A program made the translations under genes and the position numbers. From positions 1,488,001-1,552,000 of the forward strand of contig NC_014934.1 of assembly GCF_000186265.1 (NCBI RefSeq): 64,000 bases of DNA. The letters are read 5' to 3'. Below the pieces are notes generated by a model. The model did no database searches. It was not told the origin of the DNA and saw nothing but the letters and a program-made list of their open reading frames with translations. This DNA comes from Cellulophaga algicola DSM 14237. GTDB lineage: Bacteria; Bacteroidota; Bacteroidia; Flavobacteriales; Flavobacteriaceae. Below are positions 37,443 to 45,435 of the stretch, one piece after another (position 1 is the stretch's first letter; each line of letters starts with the position of its first letter).

Positions 37443-37637
37443 ATCACTTTATTTCCTTCTAAACACGTTGTAAGTCTTTTCTTACAACTGTTTTAAGACA
37501 CTTCACAACATAAATTATAAAAAAGGGAACTACCCTCCTATCTTTACAGTGTAATTAATCTTTAGTTATTGACTAAAAATAAAAAATCAACCTACTAATA
37601 AATAAGTGTCCCCCCGAATCTTAAATTACCTACAGAC

Positions 37638-37664
37638 AAAAAGGCCCTTCATTGGGCTTTTTTT
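37638..37664. terminator. Bidirectional terminator between lpxH and the MFS gene
   Basis: AAAAAGGCCC pairs with GGGCTTTTTT around a short loop, with T runs on both strands. It lies between convergent genes, 20 bases from the stop of the MFS gene. Confidence 0.75.
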
Positions 37665-37684
37665 GTATTCAAAAATTAAAGTAA

Positions 37685-38944
37685 TTAATCTTCTGCCTCA
37701 TGCTCTTCAACATCTTTCTGAAGGTCTAGCTTTCTGAATTTAGGAAAAACTAAAGATGTAATCCCTACCGTAGTTATCGTCATAATACCTCCAAAAATTA
37801 CTGCTGTAGCCGTACCCATTAATTTTGCGGTTACTCCGCTTTCAAAAGCACCTAATTCATTAGAAGAACCCACAAAAATAGAATTTACAGAGGCTACACG
37901 GCCTCGCATATGATCTGGTGTTTTTAATTGTAAGATAGTCTGGCGTACCACCATAGAGATTCCGTCTAGCGCCCCACTTAAAAATAACGCAGCCACAGAT
38001 ACCCAAAAATAGGTAGACCATCCAAAAACAATCATACACAATCCAAATCCGAATACCGCCAAGAGTAATTTTTTACCTGCATTTTTATGAATAGGAAATC
38101 GGGTAGAGCCCAACATGGTAATTGCTGCACCCACTGCAGGAGCCGCTCTTAAAATTCCGAAACCCTCTGCTCCTACGTGCAAAATGTCTTGCGCAAAGAC
38201 TGACAATAGTGCCACAGCACCCCCAAATAAAACGGCAATCATATCTAGCGTAAGTGCTCCTAAAATGGCCTTGTTACTAAACACAAATTTTAAGCCTTCT
38301 CCTAAGCTTTCAAATATAGGCTCCCCTATTTTCGGATTTAAAATAGGCTTGCGCTCTATTTTAAAAAGTGCAATTAATGCAAGTATAGAAAAAGCAAAGA
38401 TTAAGCACATGGACCAATGCACACCAATATAACTTATAGAGAATCCTGCCAAAGCCGGACCTAAAACAGCACCCATTTGCCACGTAGAACTGCTCCATGT
38501 TGCAGCGTTAGGGTATATTTTTTTAGGAACAATTAAGGCGATTAATGAAAAAATAGTGGGGCCAATAAAAGAACGGACAATTCCGCCTAAAAAAACTAAA
38601 GCATATATGGTATATAAAATAGTTCTAGTCGCTAAGTCTGAAACAACAGAAGGAATACTGATGATAAACAGCCCAAAACTAATCACAGAAAACCCAAGAA
38701 TACACCACATCAAAAGGTTTCGTTTTTCTTTCTGGTCTACAATATGTCCTGCAAAAAGTGCCATAGAAACCGCCGGAATAACTTCCATTAAACCTATAAT
38801 CCCTAAGGATAACGGATCTTTAGTTAAGGTATACACCTGCCATTCTATTACAATAAATTGCATAGACCAGGCAAAAACCATAGCAAAACGCACCATCAAA
38901 AATATATTGAACTCTTTATAGCGTAAAGCAGCATACGGATCCAT
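37685..38944 (-). CDS. Major facilitator superfamily transporter
   Basis: The 419-residue protein has 12 predicted transmembrane helices and the loop 2-3 signature as GHIVDQKEKRNLL near residue 65, with a repeat at the start of the second half (GSTRFPIHKNAGKKLLL). The closest pattern is the MFS_3/enterobactin-exporter-like group, which are drug or siderophore exporters. The C-terminal tail is charged (DLQKDVEEHEAED). It is transcribed alone leftward. The substrate cannot be deduced. Confidence 0.88.
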   Translation of the reverse strand: MDPYAALRYKEFNIFLMVRFAMVFAWSMQFIVIEWQVYTLTKDPLSLGIIGLMEVIPAVSMALFAGHIVDQKEKRNLLMWCILGFSVISFGLFIISIPSVVSDLATRTILYTIYALVFLGGIVRSFIGPTIFSLIALIVPKKIYPNAATWSSSTWQMGAVLGPALAGFSISYIGVHWSMCLIFAFSILALIALFKIERKPILNPKIGEPIFESLGEGLKFVFSNKAILGALTLDMIAVLFGGAVALLSVFAQDILHVGAEGFGILRAAPAVGAAITMLGSTRFPIHKNAGKKLLLAVFGFGLCMIVFGWSTYFWVSVAALFLSGALDGISMVVRQTILQLKTPDHMRGRVASVNSIFVGSSNELGAFESGVTAKLMGTATAVIFGGIMTITTVGITSLVFPKFRKLDLQKDVEEHEAED

Positions 38945-38970
38945 AAGGAAGCATTAAAAAAAGTAAGCTG

Positions 38971-39000
38971 CAAAGGTAAGAAAGAGATTTTTCTCTTGAA
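38971..39000 (-). promoter_or_regulatory. Possible promoter of the MFS gene
   Basis: On the minus strand TTC, a 19-base spacer and TACCTTTG (plus-strand 38971-38978) resemble the TTG-N19-TAnnTTTG consensus with one mismatch in the -33 box. It lies 27 bases before the ATG. Confidence 0.4.
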
Positions 39001-39028
39001 CAGCTATATTTTAAAAAGTGCATTCTTT

Positions 39029-39919
39029 TTAGCTTACCATATATTTCGGAAGCGTAGCAGTATCAAACTCTCCTTTATACAGCCACTCTGGTATATAATC
39101 ACTTTTTACATTAATTTTTATACCCTTATCGTATGCTAAAGCTGCAGCACCTAATAGACGCCAACTTATCCAACCATTTGAGTCGTTACAGCGCTTATTT
39201 TTTTGTGTGTCGTAATAGGTTTTGTGTCTGGTAAGTGCTTCTATTAATTGTGCATTAAAATCTTCTTCATTATTTCGTAAAAGCGCTTCATATACAAACA
39301 GTAAAGGCTCGTATAAATAGGTTACAAATTCTATAGCAAAACCTTCTTGTAAATAATCTCCAGAATCTGGGTGGGTAGATTTAATAGCATCTATTAACAA
39401 CTTCTCCCTTGTTTTGGGGTTAGTATGTAAACTAGAAAGAAAATGAAGCATGTTTTTATCTAAAGTATCCCAACTTGTTTCTGCCCTATCCATAGCACTA
39501 TCTGTAATACCCTCCAATACATTTAAACCTGCTTGGTCCCGTAGTACTCTAAATATACTATAGGTGTTCAACCAATCAGCAAAGCCCATATTGCTTTTGT
39601 AGGCAACACCTATATGCTGCACAGGTTTGTCTCTAAATTGTACGGTTACCTCTGCACCTACAGAATATGCTAAATGATAAAAGGCTTTTGCTAAAATTTT
39701 GAAATAATGCAATGCTTTCGTCTGCAAGGCTCTGTCTTGGTTTGGGCATGTGGTGTACTTGGATAATTCACGAATTAAGGAAAATGCATATCCATTCAAT
39801 GATTTTTTGGTAACATCATTTTCAAAAACTTCAAATGTGGTATTTTCTAAGGCATTAATATATTTATTTAAATATCGATCAGACTCCTCCATGGGAGTAA
39901 TAGTTTTGTTAATTTCCAT
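39029..39919 (-). CDS. Imm49-like immunity-family protein
   Basis: About 296 residues from the ATG at 39919; an upstream GTG adds ten unconvincing residues. The protein is all-helical. Its second half resembles the Imm49 immunity family: paired Leu/Asp helices, then NNEEDFNAQLIEALTRHKTYYDTQ, then GWISWRLLGAAALAYDKGI and the ending VKSDYIPEWLY. In polymorphic toxin systems Imm49 proteins protect against a cognate toxin, but no toxin gene (no long protein with a PAAR, LXG or similar trafficking domain) lies nearby. It is downstream of recJ in the same direction, with a gap of about 40 bases. The family call rests on remembered motif pattern and should be checked with a profile search. Confidence 0.5.
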   Translation of the reverse strand: MEINKTITPMEESDRYLNKYINALENTTFEVFENDVTKKSLNGYAFSLIRELSKYTTCPNQDRALQTKALHYFKILAKAFYHLAYSVGAEVTVQFRDKPVQHIGVAYKSNMGFADWLNTYSIFRVLRDQAGLNVLEGITDSAMDRAETSWDTLDKNMLHFLSSLHTNPKTREKLLIDAIKSTHPDSGDYLQEGFAIEFVTYLYEPLLFVYEALLRNNEEDFNAQLIEALTRHKTYYDTQKNKRCNDSNGWISWRLLGAAALAYDKGIKINVKSDYIPEWLYKGEFDTATLPKYMVS

Positions 39920-39960
39920 AAATATCAAATTGTCAGGAGTGCAGGACACCTTAAATTAAG

Positions 39961-41649
39961 CTACTTTATATCCCTCAATTTCAATTGCAAGCTCACATTG
40001 CCTTGCCATTCATTCTCATCAATAGAAAAAACAGCACTAAAGGGTTTCCTACCTGTTAGCAATGGTAATTTATCCCCTAAACTAAAACCAATTCCCCCAA
40101 TAGGGCCATAGCCATTTTGGGTAACTGCAAATTTCAAATGTTTCCCTTCTTCACCTACGCCCTTTGCATACCCAGAGTCTTGAATATTTTCTGCCATAAA
40201 CACAGGCGTCATATTCTCAGGACCAAAAGGTTCAAACTGGTTTATAATACGCATTAGTTTAGGCGTAATATCTTTAATTTCAATACGTAAGTCAACAGCA
40301 ATTTCAGGAATTAATAAATTAGGGTCTATGGTTTCTGAAACTACTTTTTCAAATTGATGTTTAAAATTTTGGTATTGTTCTTCCAATAAAGTCAGTCCCG
40401 CCGCATATTTGTGCCCCCCAAACTGTTCTATATAATCCGCACAGCCCTCTAAAGCATTATACACATCAAAACCTTTTACGGAACGTGCGGAAGCCGCTAA
40501 TTTATCGCCACTCTTCGTAAATACTAAGGTTGGCCGGTAATAGGTTTCCGTAAGTCTAGAGGCTACAATACCTATAACGCCTTTGTGCCATGTTTCTTTA
40601 TACACTACCGAGGTAAAGCCCTCTTCCTCCTCATTCTCAATAATCTGAGTGAGTGCTTCTTTGGTTATTTCTTGATCTAAACCTCTACGATCACTGTTAT
40701 ATTTTTCTATCTCGCCTGCAAACTTTTCAGCCTGTGCTTGATTAGTTTCCGTTAATAAATTTACGGCATGCTGGCCATGTACCATTCTGCCTGCCGCATT
40801 AATACGTGGGGCAATGACAAAAACAACATCGGTAATGGTTAAGATCGTTTTTTTTATCTGATTGATGATGGCCTTGAAACCAGCTCTAGGGTCTGAGTTG
40901 ATTACTTTTAAGCCATAATAGGCCAATACTCTATTCTCTCCCGTAATAGGCACAATATCTGCGCCAATAGCCGTAGCGACTAAGTCTAAATACGGAATTA
41001 AATCTTCAATAGTTTCTCCTTGTCTGGAGCCTAAAGCTTGTATCAGTTTAAAACCTACACCACAACCACAAAGTTCATCATACGGATAGGTACAATCGCT
41101 TCTTTTAGGGTCTAAAATAGCTATGGCATCTGGTAAGGTAGCACCAGGTCTATGGTGATCGCAAATAATAAAATCTACACCTTTTTCTTTGGCATAGGCA
41201 ACTTTATCTACTGCTTTTACTCCGCAATCTAAAGCTATAATTAAAGAGAAGTTATTATCCTCGGCAAAATCAATTCCTTTATAAGACACGCCATAACCTT
41301 CTGCATATCTATCTGGAATATAGGTGGCCACATTGGGATAGAAAGACAATAAATAGGACGACATTAAAGCTACTGCCGTAGTGCCATCTACATCATAATC
41401 GCCAAAAACCAAAATATTCTCGCCTTCATTAATTGCAGTTTCTATACGTGCTACCGCAATATCCATATCCTTCATCAAAAAAGGATCATGTAGGTCTGAT
41501 AACTGAGGTCTGAAAAACAGTTTTGCTTCTTCAAAAGTAGAAATACCTCGCTGAAGTAATAATTGCGCTACTAGATCTTCTACATTTAAAGCACTGGCAA
41601 GTTCCTTTATCTTTTCTTCTTCGGGTTTGGCTTTTATCGTCCAGCGCAT
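39961..41649 (-). CDS. recJ: Single-stranded-DNA-specific exonuclease RecJ
   Basis: The 562-residue protein has the DHH phosphoesterase motifs GDYDVDGTTAVAL (near residue 78), ALDCG (near 140), ICDHHRPG (near 165) and AILDPKRSDCTYP. The DHHA1 domain follows with ASRL and GGHKYAAGLTL (near residue 410), and an OB-fold C-terminus ends in VSLQLKLRDI. RecJ degrades single-stranded DNA 5' to 3' in recombination and mismatch repair. The length matches family members. It is probably the first gene of a leftward unit with the Imm49-like gene. Confidence 0.95.
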   Translation of the reverse strand: MRWTIKAKPEEEKIKELASALNVEDLVAQLLLQRGISTFEEAKLFFRPQLSDLHDPFLMKDMDIAVARIETAINEGENILVFGDYDVDGTTAVALMSSYLLSFYPNVATYIPDRYAEGYGVSYKGIDFAEDNNFSLIIALDCGVKAVDKVAYAKEKGVDFIICDHHRPGATLPDAIAILDPKRSDCTYPYDELCGCGVGFKLIQALGSRQGETIEDLIPYLDLVATAIGADIVPITGENRVLAYYGLKVINSDPRAGFKAIINQIKKTILTITDVVFVIAPRINAAGRMVHGQHAVNLLTETNQAQAEKFAGEIEKYNSDRRGLDQEITKEALTQIIENEEEEGFTSVVYKETWHKGVIGIVASRLTETYYRPTLVFTKSGDKLAASARSVKGFDVYNALEGCADYIEQFGGHKYAAGLTLLEEQYQNFKHQFEKVVSETIDPNLLIPEIAVDLRIEIKDITPKLMRIINQFEPFGPENMTPVFMAENIQDSGYAKGVGEEGKHLKFAVTQNGYGPIGGIGFSLGDKLPLLTGRKPFSAVFSIDENEWQGNVSLQLKLRDIK

Positions 41650-41657
41650 ATATCAAG

Positions 41658-41675
41658 TTCAAGTATCAAGTTCAA
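41658..41675. repeat. Inverted repeat, left copy, beside the four-helix-bundle gene
   Basis: TTCAAGTATCAAGTTCAA is repeated in perfect inverted orientation at 42094-42111. It lies in a longer run of TCAAGT-type units (41651-41680) just past the recJ start. The pair encloses a single gene and 454 bp in total. Confidence 0.75.
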
Positions 41676-41692
41676 GTTCAAAAAACTTAAAG

Positions 41693-42049
41693 TCACTGAT
41701 TTTTCTTATTTTTAATAATTGTTGCAATAATTTTTATTAGTTGTTCTACTTCTTCTAATAGATTCAAACGTATACTTTCATCACCATAAAAAGCCTTATT
41801 CAAAATCTTTAGGTTCACTCTAGACTCTTTCAATTCTTTTAAACAAATACTTGCCTTATGAATATAATCTTTAACCGAACTAGCTCCCTGAGCTTCTCCA
41901 AAATTAAGAGCAGAACTACCTGCAGACCTCAGTAATTGATTCCCATAATACTCTCCAGTCATATCATTTGGCAAGTCTTTGCAGAATAAAATAATATCTC
42001 CCGCAAAAGCCACCAGTCTATCCTCTAAATCATATTTTTTATTTTCCAT
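41693..42049 (-). CDS. Four-helix-bundle protein (23S rRNA intervening-sequence/S23 type)
   Basis: The 118-residue protein has the family pattern: YDLEDRLVAFAGDIILFCKDLPND, then YYGNQLLRSAGSSALNFGEAQGASSVKDYIHKASICLKELKESRVNLKIL and a last amphipathic helix. It belongs to the S23/IVP family, first found in intervening sequences of 23S rRNA genes and related to Avd of diversity-generating retroelements; free-standing copies are common in Bacteroidetes. It probably binds nucleic acid as a pentamer, but its role is unknown. It stands alone between recJ and an OsmC gene within an 18-bp inverted repeat, suggesting a small mobile cassette. Confidence 0.85.
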   Translation of the reverse strand: MENKKYDLEDRLVAFAGDIILFCKDLPNDMTGEYYGNQLLRSAGSSALNFGEAQGASSVKDYIHKASICLKELKESRVNLKILNKAFYGDESIRLNLLEEVEQLIKIIATIIKNKKNQ

Positions 42050-42093
42050 ATCCTTTAAAAAACAAATTTAAGCTTTAGTCTTCAGCCTTGATA

Positions 42094-42111
42094 TTGAACT
42101 TGATACTTGAA
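42094..42111. repeat. Inverted repeat, right copy, beside the four-helix-bundle gene
   Basis: TTGAACTTGATACTTGAA is the exact reverse complement of 41658-41675. It lies between the start of the four-helix-bundle gene and the stop codon of the OsmC gene, which begins 6 bases further on. Confidence 0.75.
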
Positions 42112-42116
42112 TACCC

Positions 42117-42545
42117 TTATTTATTATGAAAAAACGTGTTGATTTCTACCTCAGCAAACTGACGAAACATTTCCATAACACCACAGTATTTTTCTACGGA
42201 TAAATCTACCGCTCTTTGCAGCTTATCTTCTTTAAGATTAGCGCCGTGAAAGTGATATTCTACCACAACTTTATCATAAAATTTTGGGTGCTCATCCGTC
42301 AAATTAGCGATGGTTTCAATATGAAATTCTTCTACGTCTAATTTCATTTTTTTTATCAATGCGGCTACATCCAATCCTGAGCATCCTGCAAGAGAAGAAA
42401 GCATCAACGCCTTAGGTCTGTACCCATTACCATCACCACCATCTTCTTTAGCAATATCTATTTTTAAACTATTTCCTGAAGGATTATTACTTTCAAAGGT
42501 CATGTTGCCCAACCATTTGGTTGATATATGATTTGTTGTGCTCAT
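42117..42545 (-). CDS. OsmC-family protein (organic hydroperoxide/redox-related)
   Basis: About 142 residues from the ATG at 42545; an in-frame start 12 codons earlier adds a basic leader not seen in the family. The two family cysteines are in SSLAGCSGLDV and VEKYCGVMEMF, the peroxidatic and resolving positions of OsmC/Ohr proteins, and the RPKALMLSSLAGCSG helix is typical. It should reduce organic hydroperoxides in the cytosol, though many family members are uncharacterised. It diverges from an AhpD-like gene 69 bases away, which is consistent with a shared peroxide-stress theme. Confidence 0.9.
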   Translation of the reverse strand: MSTTNHISTKWLGNMTFESNNPSGNSLKIDIAKEDGGDGNGYRPKALMLSSLAGCSGLDVAALIKKMKLDVEEFHIETIANLTDEHPKFYDKVVVEYHFHGANLKEDKLQRAVDLSVEKYCGVMEMFRQFAEVEINTFFHNK

Positions 42546-42614
42546 AATTTTTCGTTTCTTGTAAGGGATTTGATTACTCAAAAATACGATAAAAGAATAT
42601 AAACAAAGAACGAT

Positions 42615-43217
42615 ATGGCCTTAGTACAACCTTTAGATCCGAATCACGATAAAGAAACCAAAGAATTAGCAGAATTCTTTAATGAAACCTTGGGTTTCTG
42701 TCCAAACTCTGTATTAACTATGCAGCATAGACCTGCAATTTCTAAAGCATTTATCAATTTAAACAAAGCCGTTATGGCTAATGAAGGTAGCGTTACTTCT
42801 GCCTTAAAACGTATGATTGCTTGGGTAAGTAGTAATGCTACAGGATGCCGTTACTGCCAAGCGCATGCCATCAGAGCCGCAGAACGCTACGGAGCAGAAC
42901 AGGAGCAATTAGATAATATTTGGGAATACAGAACGCATGCTGCTTTTTCCGAAGCTGAACGTGCTGCACTAGATTTTTCATTACAAGCATCACAAGTACC
43001 AAATGGTGTTGACGCTGAGATTAAAGAACGTTTATACCAATATTGGAATGAGGGTGAAATTGTAGAAATGTTAGGCGTTATTTCTCTTTTTGGCTATTTA
43101 AATAGATGGAATGATTCTATGGGAACTACGATAGAAAATGGCGCTGTTGAAAGTGCAGATCAATATCTAGGAAAAACAGGTTGGGAAAAAGGCAAACATG
43201 ATGGATCTAAATATTAG
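42615..43217 (+). CDS. Carboxymuconolactone decarboxylase/AhpD-like peroxidase-related protein
   Basis: The 200-residue protein has the AhpD-type motif CRYCQAHAIRAA (near residue 76), a Cys-x-x-Cys with the following His, inside the all-helical CMD fold, plus a second half with EAERAALDFSLQASQVP and EIVEMLGVISLFGYLNRWND. This pattern corresponds to the 'uncharacterised peroxidase-related enzyme' group. It should act as an alkyl-hydroperoxide reductase-type thiol protein. Divergent pairing with the OsmC gene supports an oxidative-stress role, but this is inference. Confidence 0.85.
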   Translation: MALVQPLDPNHDKETKELAEFFNETLGFCPNSVLTMQHRPAISKAFINLNKAVMANEGSVTSALKRMIAWVSSNATGCRYCQAHAIRAAERYGAEQEQLDNIWEYRTHAAFSEAERAALDFSLQASQVPNGVDAEIKERLYQYWNEGEIVEMLGVISLFGYLNRWNDSMGTTIENGAVESADQYLGKTGWEKGKHDGSKY

Positions 43218-43427
43218 TTGATGGTTGATGGTAATTTTAAAAATTTGAGTTCCAGTAATTTTTGTGTGGCTCAGTTCAAAAGATAATATCAACATGCCCC
43301 AGGAACACGAATACTTCTAGATACTAATTTAAAGCAAAAAGAGCTTAAAATTCACTCGAAGTGACAACAGTATGGAAATTAAAAATCGAGCCCTGCCAAT
43401 TGGTGGGGTTTTATTCCTAAGCTTAAA

Positions 43428-43982
43428 CTATTCAACAGCATCAATGCTTAATTCATTGTCGTTTGGTATGGCTTGTTCAGAACAAAGTGCTTTGTTTCTA
43501 GCATATTCTTCCGCTGTAACATCTACCCAGTACGCATCTCCAAATAATTTAAATAAATACCGTTCATCGATGTATTTCTGGTATTGATTTTCAATTTTTA
43601 TGACCTGTACCTTTTCAATAGTATCGTTGATCGTATCTCTAGCTTCTTCTGTATAACTGTTTTCGTTTAAGTAATGAATATAGACCCCTTTGTCACAAAA
43701 AAGAAAGTGTTTAGGCTCCCCAACTCCAAAATCCCACTCTATACTTCCTTGATCTACAGCAATGCGGTATTTAAACCTGTGGGAAGTTCCATAATTATGA
43801 TTGGTGAATATCCCAAAGGAAGTTTTTTCAATAGCTGTTTTTTCAACCATTAAGTGCATGCCATTAGGCAACATCTCACTTTTTTTAGTCACGGTTTCTT
43901 TTACGGTATCCTTACATGCAGCTACTAAAACGATTACCGTAATTCCAAGAAATATTTTATAGAAAGCCCGACTTATAACCAT
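43428..43982 (-). CDS. Hypothetical lipoprotein
   Basis: The 184-residue protein has a lipoprotein signal peptide with lipobox VLVAAC at residue 23, then a mostly beta globular part (YRIAVDQGSIEWDFG, EPKHFLFCDKGVYIHYLNE). I recognise no family. It is the last gene of the unit DoxX-rsmI-HopJ-lipoprotein, with its ATG overlapping the HopJ stop codon (TAATG), so it is translationally coupled to it. Function is unknown. Confidence 0.75.
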   Translation of the reverse strand: MVISRAFYKIFLGITVIVLVAACKDTVKETVTKKSEMLPNGMHLMVEKTAIEKTSFGIFTNHNYGTSHRFKYRIAVDQGSIEWDFGVGEPKHFLFCDKGVYIHYLNENSYTEEARDTINDTIEKVQVIKIENQYQKYIDERYLFKLFGDAYWVDVTAEEYARNKALCSEQAIPNDNELSIDAVE

Positions 43983-44326
43983 TATTTATCTGTTACTGCA
44001 ACCCCATCAAAATGCAAACCTTCAAAACCTGTTACCATAAAATTTCTTATGTTTTGGTGTCCGTTTCCTGCTGGATCATTTAATACATCATCAAAATAAT
44101 AGGCACCAAAACATGCTAAAGCCTGTTCCTTGGTTAATTCTTGATCTACCGCAAAAGCAAATAATTTACAAGATCCTGAATTTTCGCCGGCCGCATTTTT
44201 CAATACTCCGTTCGTGAATGCTGTTGGAGAAAAATTATAATGCTCCTCTATAACAGCCATCGTTTCAGAAAATTCAATTTCTTTAGGGGTATGTTCTAAT
44301 CTATTTTTAAAATCTGCTATTTTCAT
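43982..44326 (-). CDS. HopJ type III effector-like protein
   Basis: The 114-residue protein matches the HopJ family: EIEFSETMAVIEEHYNFSPTAFTNG, then GSCKLFAFAVDQELTKEQALACFGAYYFDDVL and NGHQNIRNFMVTGFEGLHFDG. The family is named after a Pseudomonas syringae effector but is common in free-living gamma-proteobacteria and Bacteroidetes that lack type III secretion, where it must have a cytosolic role that is not known. It overlaps the rsmI stop by 4 bases and the downstream lipoprotein start by one, so it is part of one operon. Confidence 0.88.
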   Translation of the reverse strand: MKIADFKNRLEHTPKEIEFSETMAVIEEHYNFSPTAFTNGVLKNAAGENSGSCKLFAFAVDQELTKEQALACFGAYYFDDVLNDPAGNGHQNIRNFMVTGFEGLHFDGVAVTDK

Positions 44327-45003
44327 TTCTCTTTTGTTTTTCCGGCAACGACGATCACAATTTCTCCTTTTGGAGGTTTGTCTGTATAGTGTTTTAAGAC
44401 TTCTTCTGCCGTTCCACGTATTGTTTCTTCATACAGTTTAGTTAATTCTCGAGAAACAGAAACTTGCCGGTCTGCTCCAAAATATTCTACAAAACTACCT
44501 AGTGTTTTTAATAATTTATGAGGCGATTCATAAAAAATTATAGTTCTTGGCTCTTCTGCGAGTAATATTAATCTAGTTTGCCTTCCTTTTTTAACGGGTA
44601 GAAAACCTTCAAAAACAAACTTATCATTAGGCAATCCGCTATTTACTAAAGCAGGAACAAAAGCCGTAGCTCCGGGAAGACAATCGACCTCTATATGATG
44701 TTCTACACAAGCTCTTGTTAGTAAAAACCCAGGATCAGAAATGGCAGGCGTACCAGCATCAGAGATTAGGGCAATGGTATCGCCCGCTAGAATTCGCTTA
44801 ACAATATTGTCTACCGTCTTATGCTCATTATGCATATGATGACTTTGCATGTGCGTTGAAATTTCAAGATGATGCAATAGCTTGCCACTCGTGCGTGTAT
44901 CTTCCGCTAGAATTAAATCTGCTTCTTTTAATACACGTATGGCTCTTAGTGTAATATCTTCTAAATTTCCTATTGGTGTTGGTACAATATAGAGTTTTCC
45001 CAT
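44323..45003 (-). CDS. rsmI: 16S rRNA (cytidine(1402)-2'-O)-methyltransferase
   Basis: The 226-residue protein shows the tetrapyrrole-methylase-fold motifs of RsmI: VPTPIGNLEDITLRAI (residues about 7-22), LAEDTRTSGKLL (about 33-44), LISDAGTPAISDPG (about 79-92) and GLPNDKFVFEGFLPVKKG. It methylates the ribose of C1402 in the 16S decoding centre using SAM. The longer proteobacterial RsmI has an extra C-terminal domain, which is absent here as usual in Bacteroidetes. It lies 9 bases after the DoxX-like gene and overlaps the HopJ gene. Confidence 0.95.
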   Translation of the reverse strand: MGKLYIVPTPIGNLEDITLRAIRVLKEADLILAEDTRTSGKLLHHLEISTHMQSHHMHNEHKTVDNIVKRILAGDTIALISDAGTPAISDPGFLLTRACVEHHIEVDCLPGATAFVPALVNSGLPNDKFVFEGFLPVKKGRQTRLILLAEEPRTIIFYESPHKLLKTLGSFVEYFGADRQVSVSRELTKLYEETIRGTAEEVLKHYTDKPPKGEIVIVVAGKTKEK

Positions 45004-45012
45004 TGGGTAAAA

Positions 45013-45369
45013 TTACGGCCTTGCCTTTTTACCCGCAAAATAAGAAATTATTAACCCGATAAAGGCTAATAAGGCAAATAAATATTGTCCGTCATTTGCT
45101 GCTATATGTGCAAAAAAGGCTAAACTAATATCAAAGAAAAAACCTGCGTACGCCCATTCCTTCAAAGATCTATTAAAATTACCAAATATGGCAATTAGCC
45201 CTAAAATTTTAGCAAAAGCTAAGGGATACACCAAATAAGTAGGATATCCTAATGTTGTAAATGCACCTTCTATTGCCTCTGTATTTAACAAGTACATCTG
45301 AATAGAAAACAGCATAATTGCAGTTAATAATGCGGTTCCAATCCAATAAAGTATTTTAATAGTTTTCAT
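45013..45369 (-). CDS. DoxX-family integral membrane protein
   Basis: The 118-residue protein has four hydrophobic helices and the DoxX-like pattern KILYWIGTALLTAIMLFS, LVYPLAFAKILGLIAI and GLIISYFAGKKA. Members are linked to quinone or thiosulfate metabolism or are uncharacterised; the role here is unknown. The promoter must lie in or beyond the terminator at 45371-45411, whose T-run touches the start codon, so transcription may partly depend on read-through. It heads the rsmI unit. Confidence 0.82.
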   Translation of the reverse strand: MKTIKILYWIGTALLTAIMLFSIQMYLLNTEAIEGAFTTLGYPTYLVYPLAFAKILGLIAIFGNFNRSLKEWAYAGFFFDISLAFFAHIAANDGQYLFALLAFIGLIISYFAGKKARP

Positions 45370-45370
45370 A

Positions 45371-45411
45371 AAAAAGGCTGATTTATAGTTTTACTATAAG
45401 TCAGCCTTTAT
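45371..45411 (-). terminator. Terminator between the hypothetical 228-residue gene and DoxX
   Basis: On the minus strand AAAGGCTGA...TCAGCCTTT with a second pairing segment (CTTATAGT/CTATAAA) around AAAA is followed by TTTTTTA. The T run abuts the start codon of the DoxX gene. Confidence 0.7.
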
Positions 45412-45435
45412 ACGTGATACTTACAAATTTATTTT

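Noticed and set aside
43372-43587. Plus-strand frame of 71 residues
   Set aside because: Most of it is antisense to the lipoprotein gene at 43428-43982 and shows no protein family pattern.
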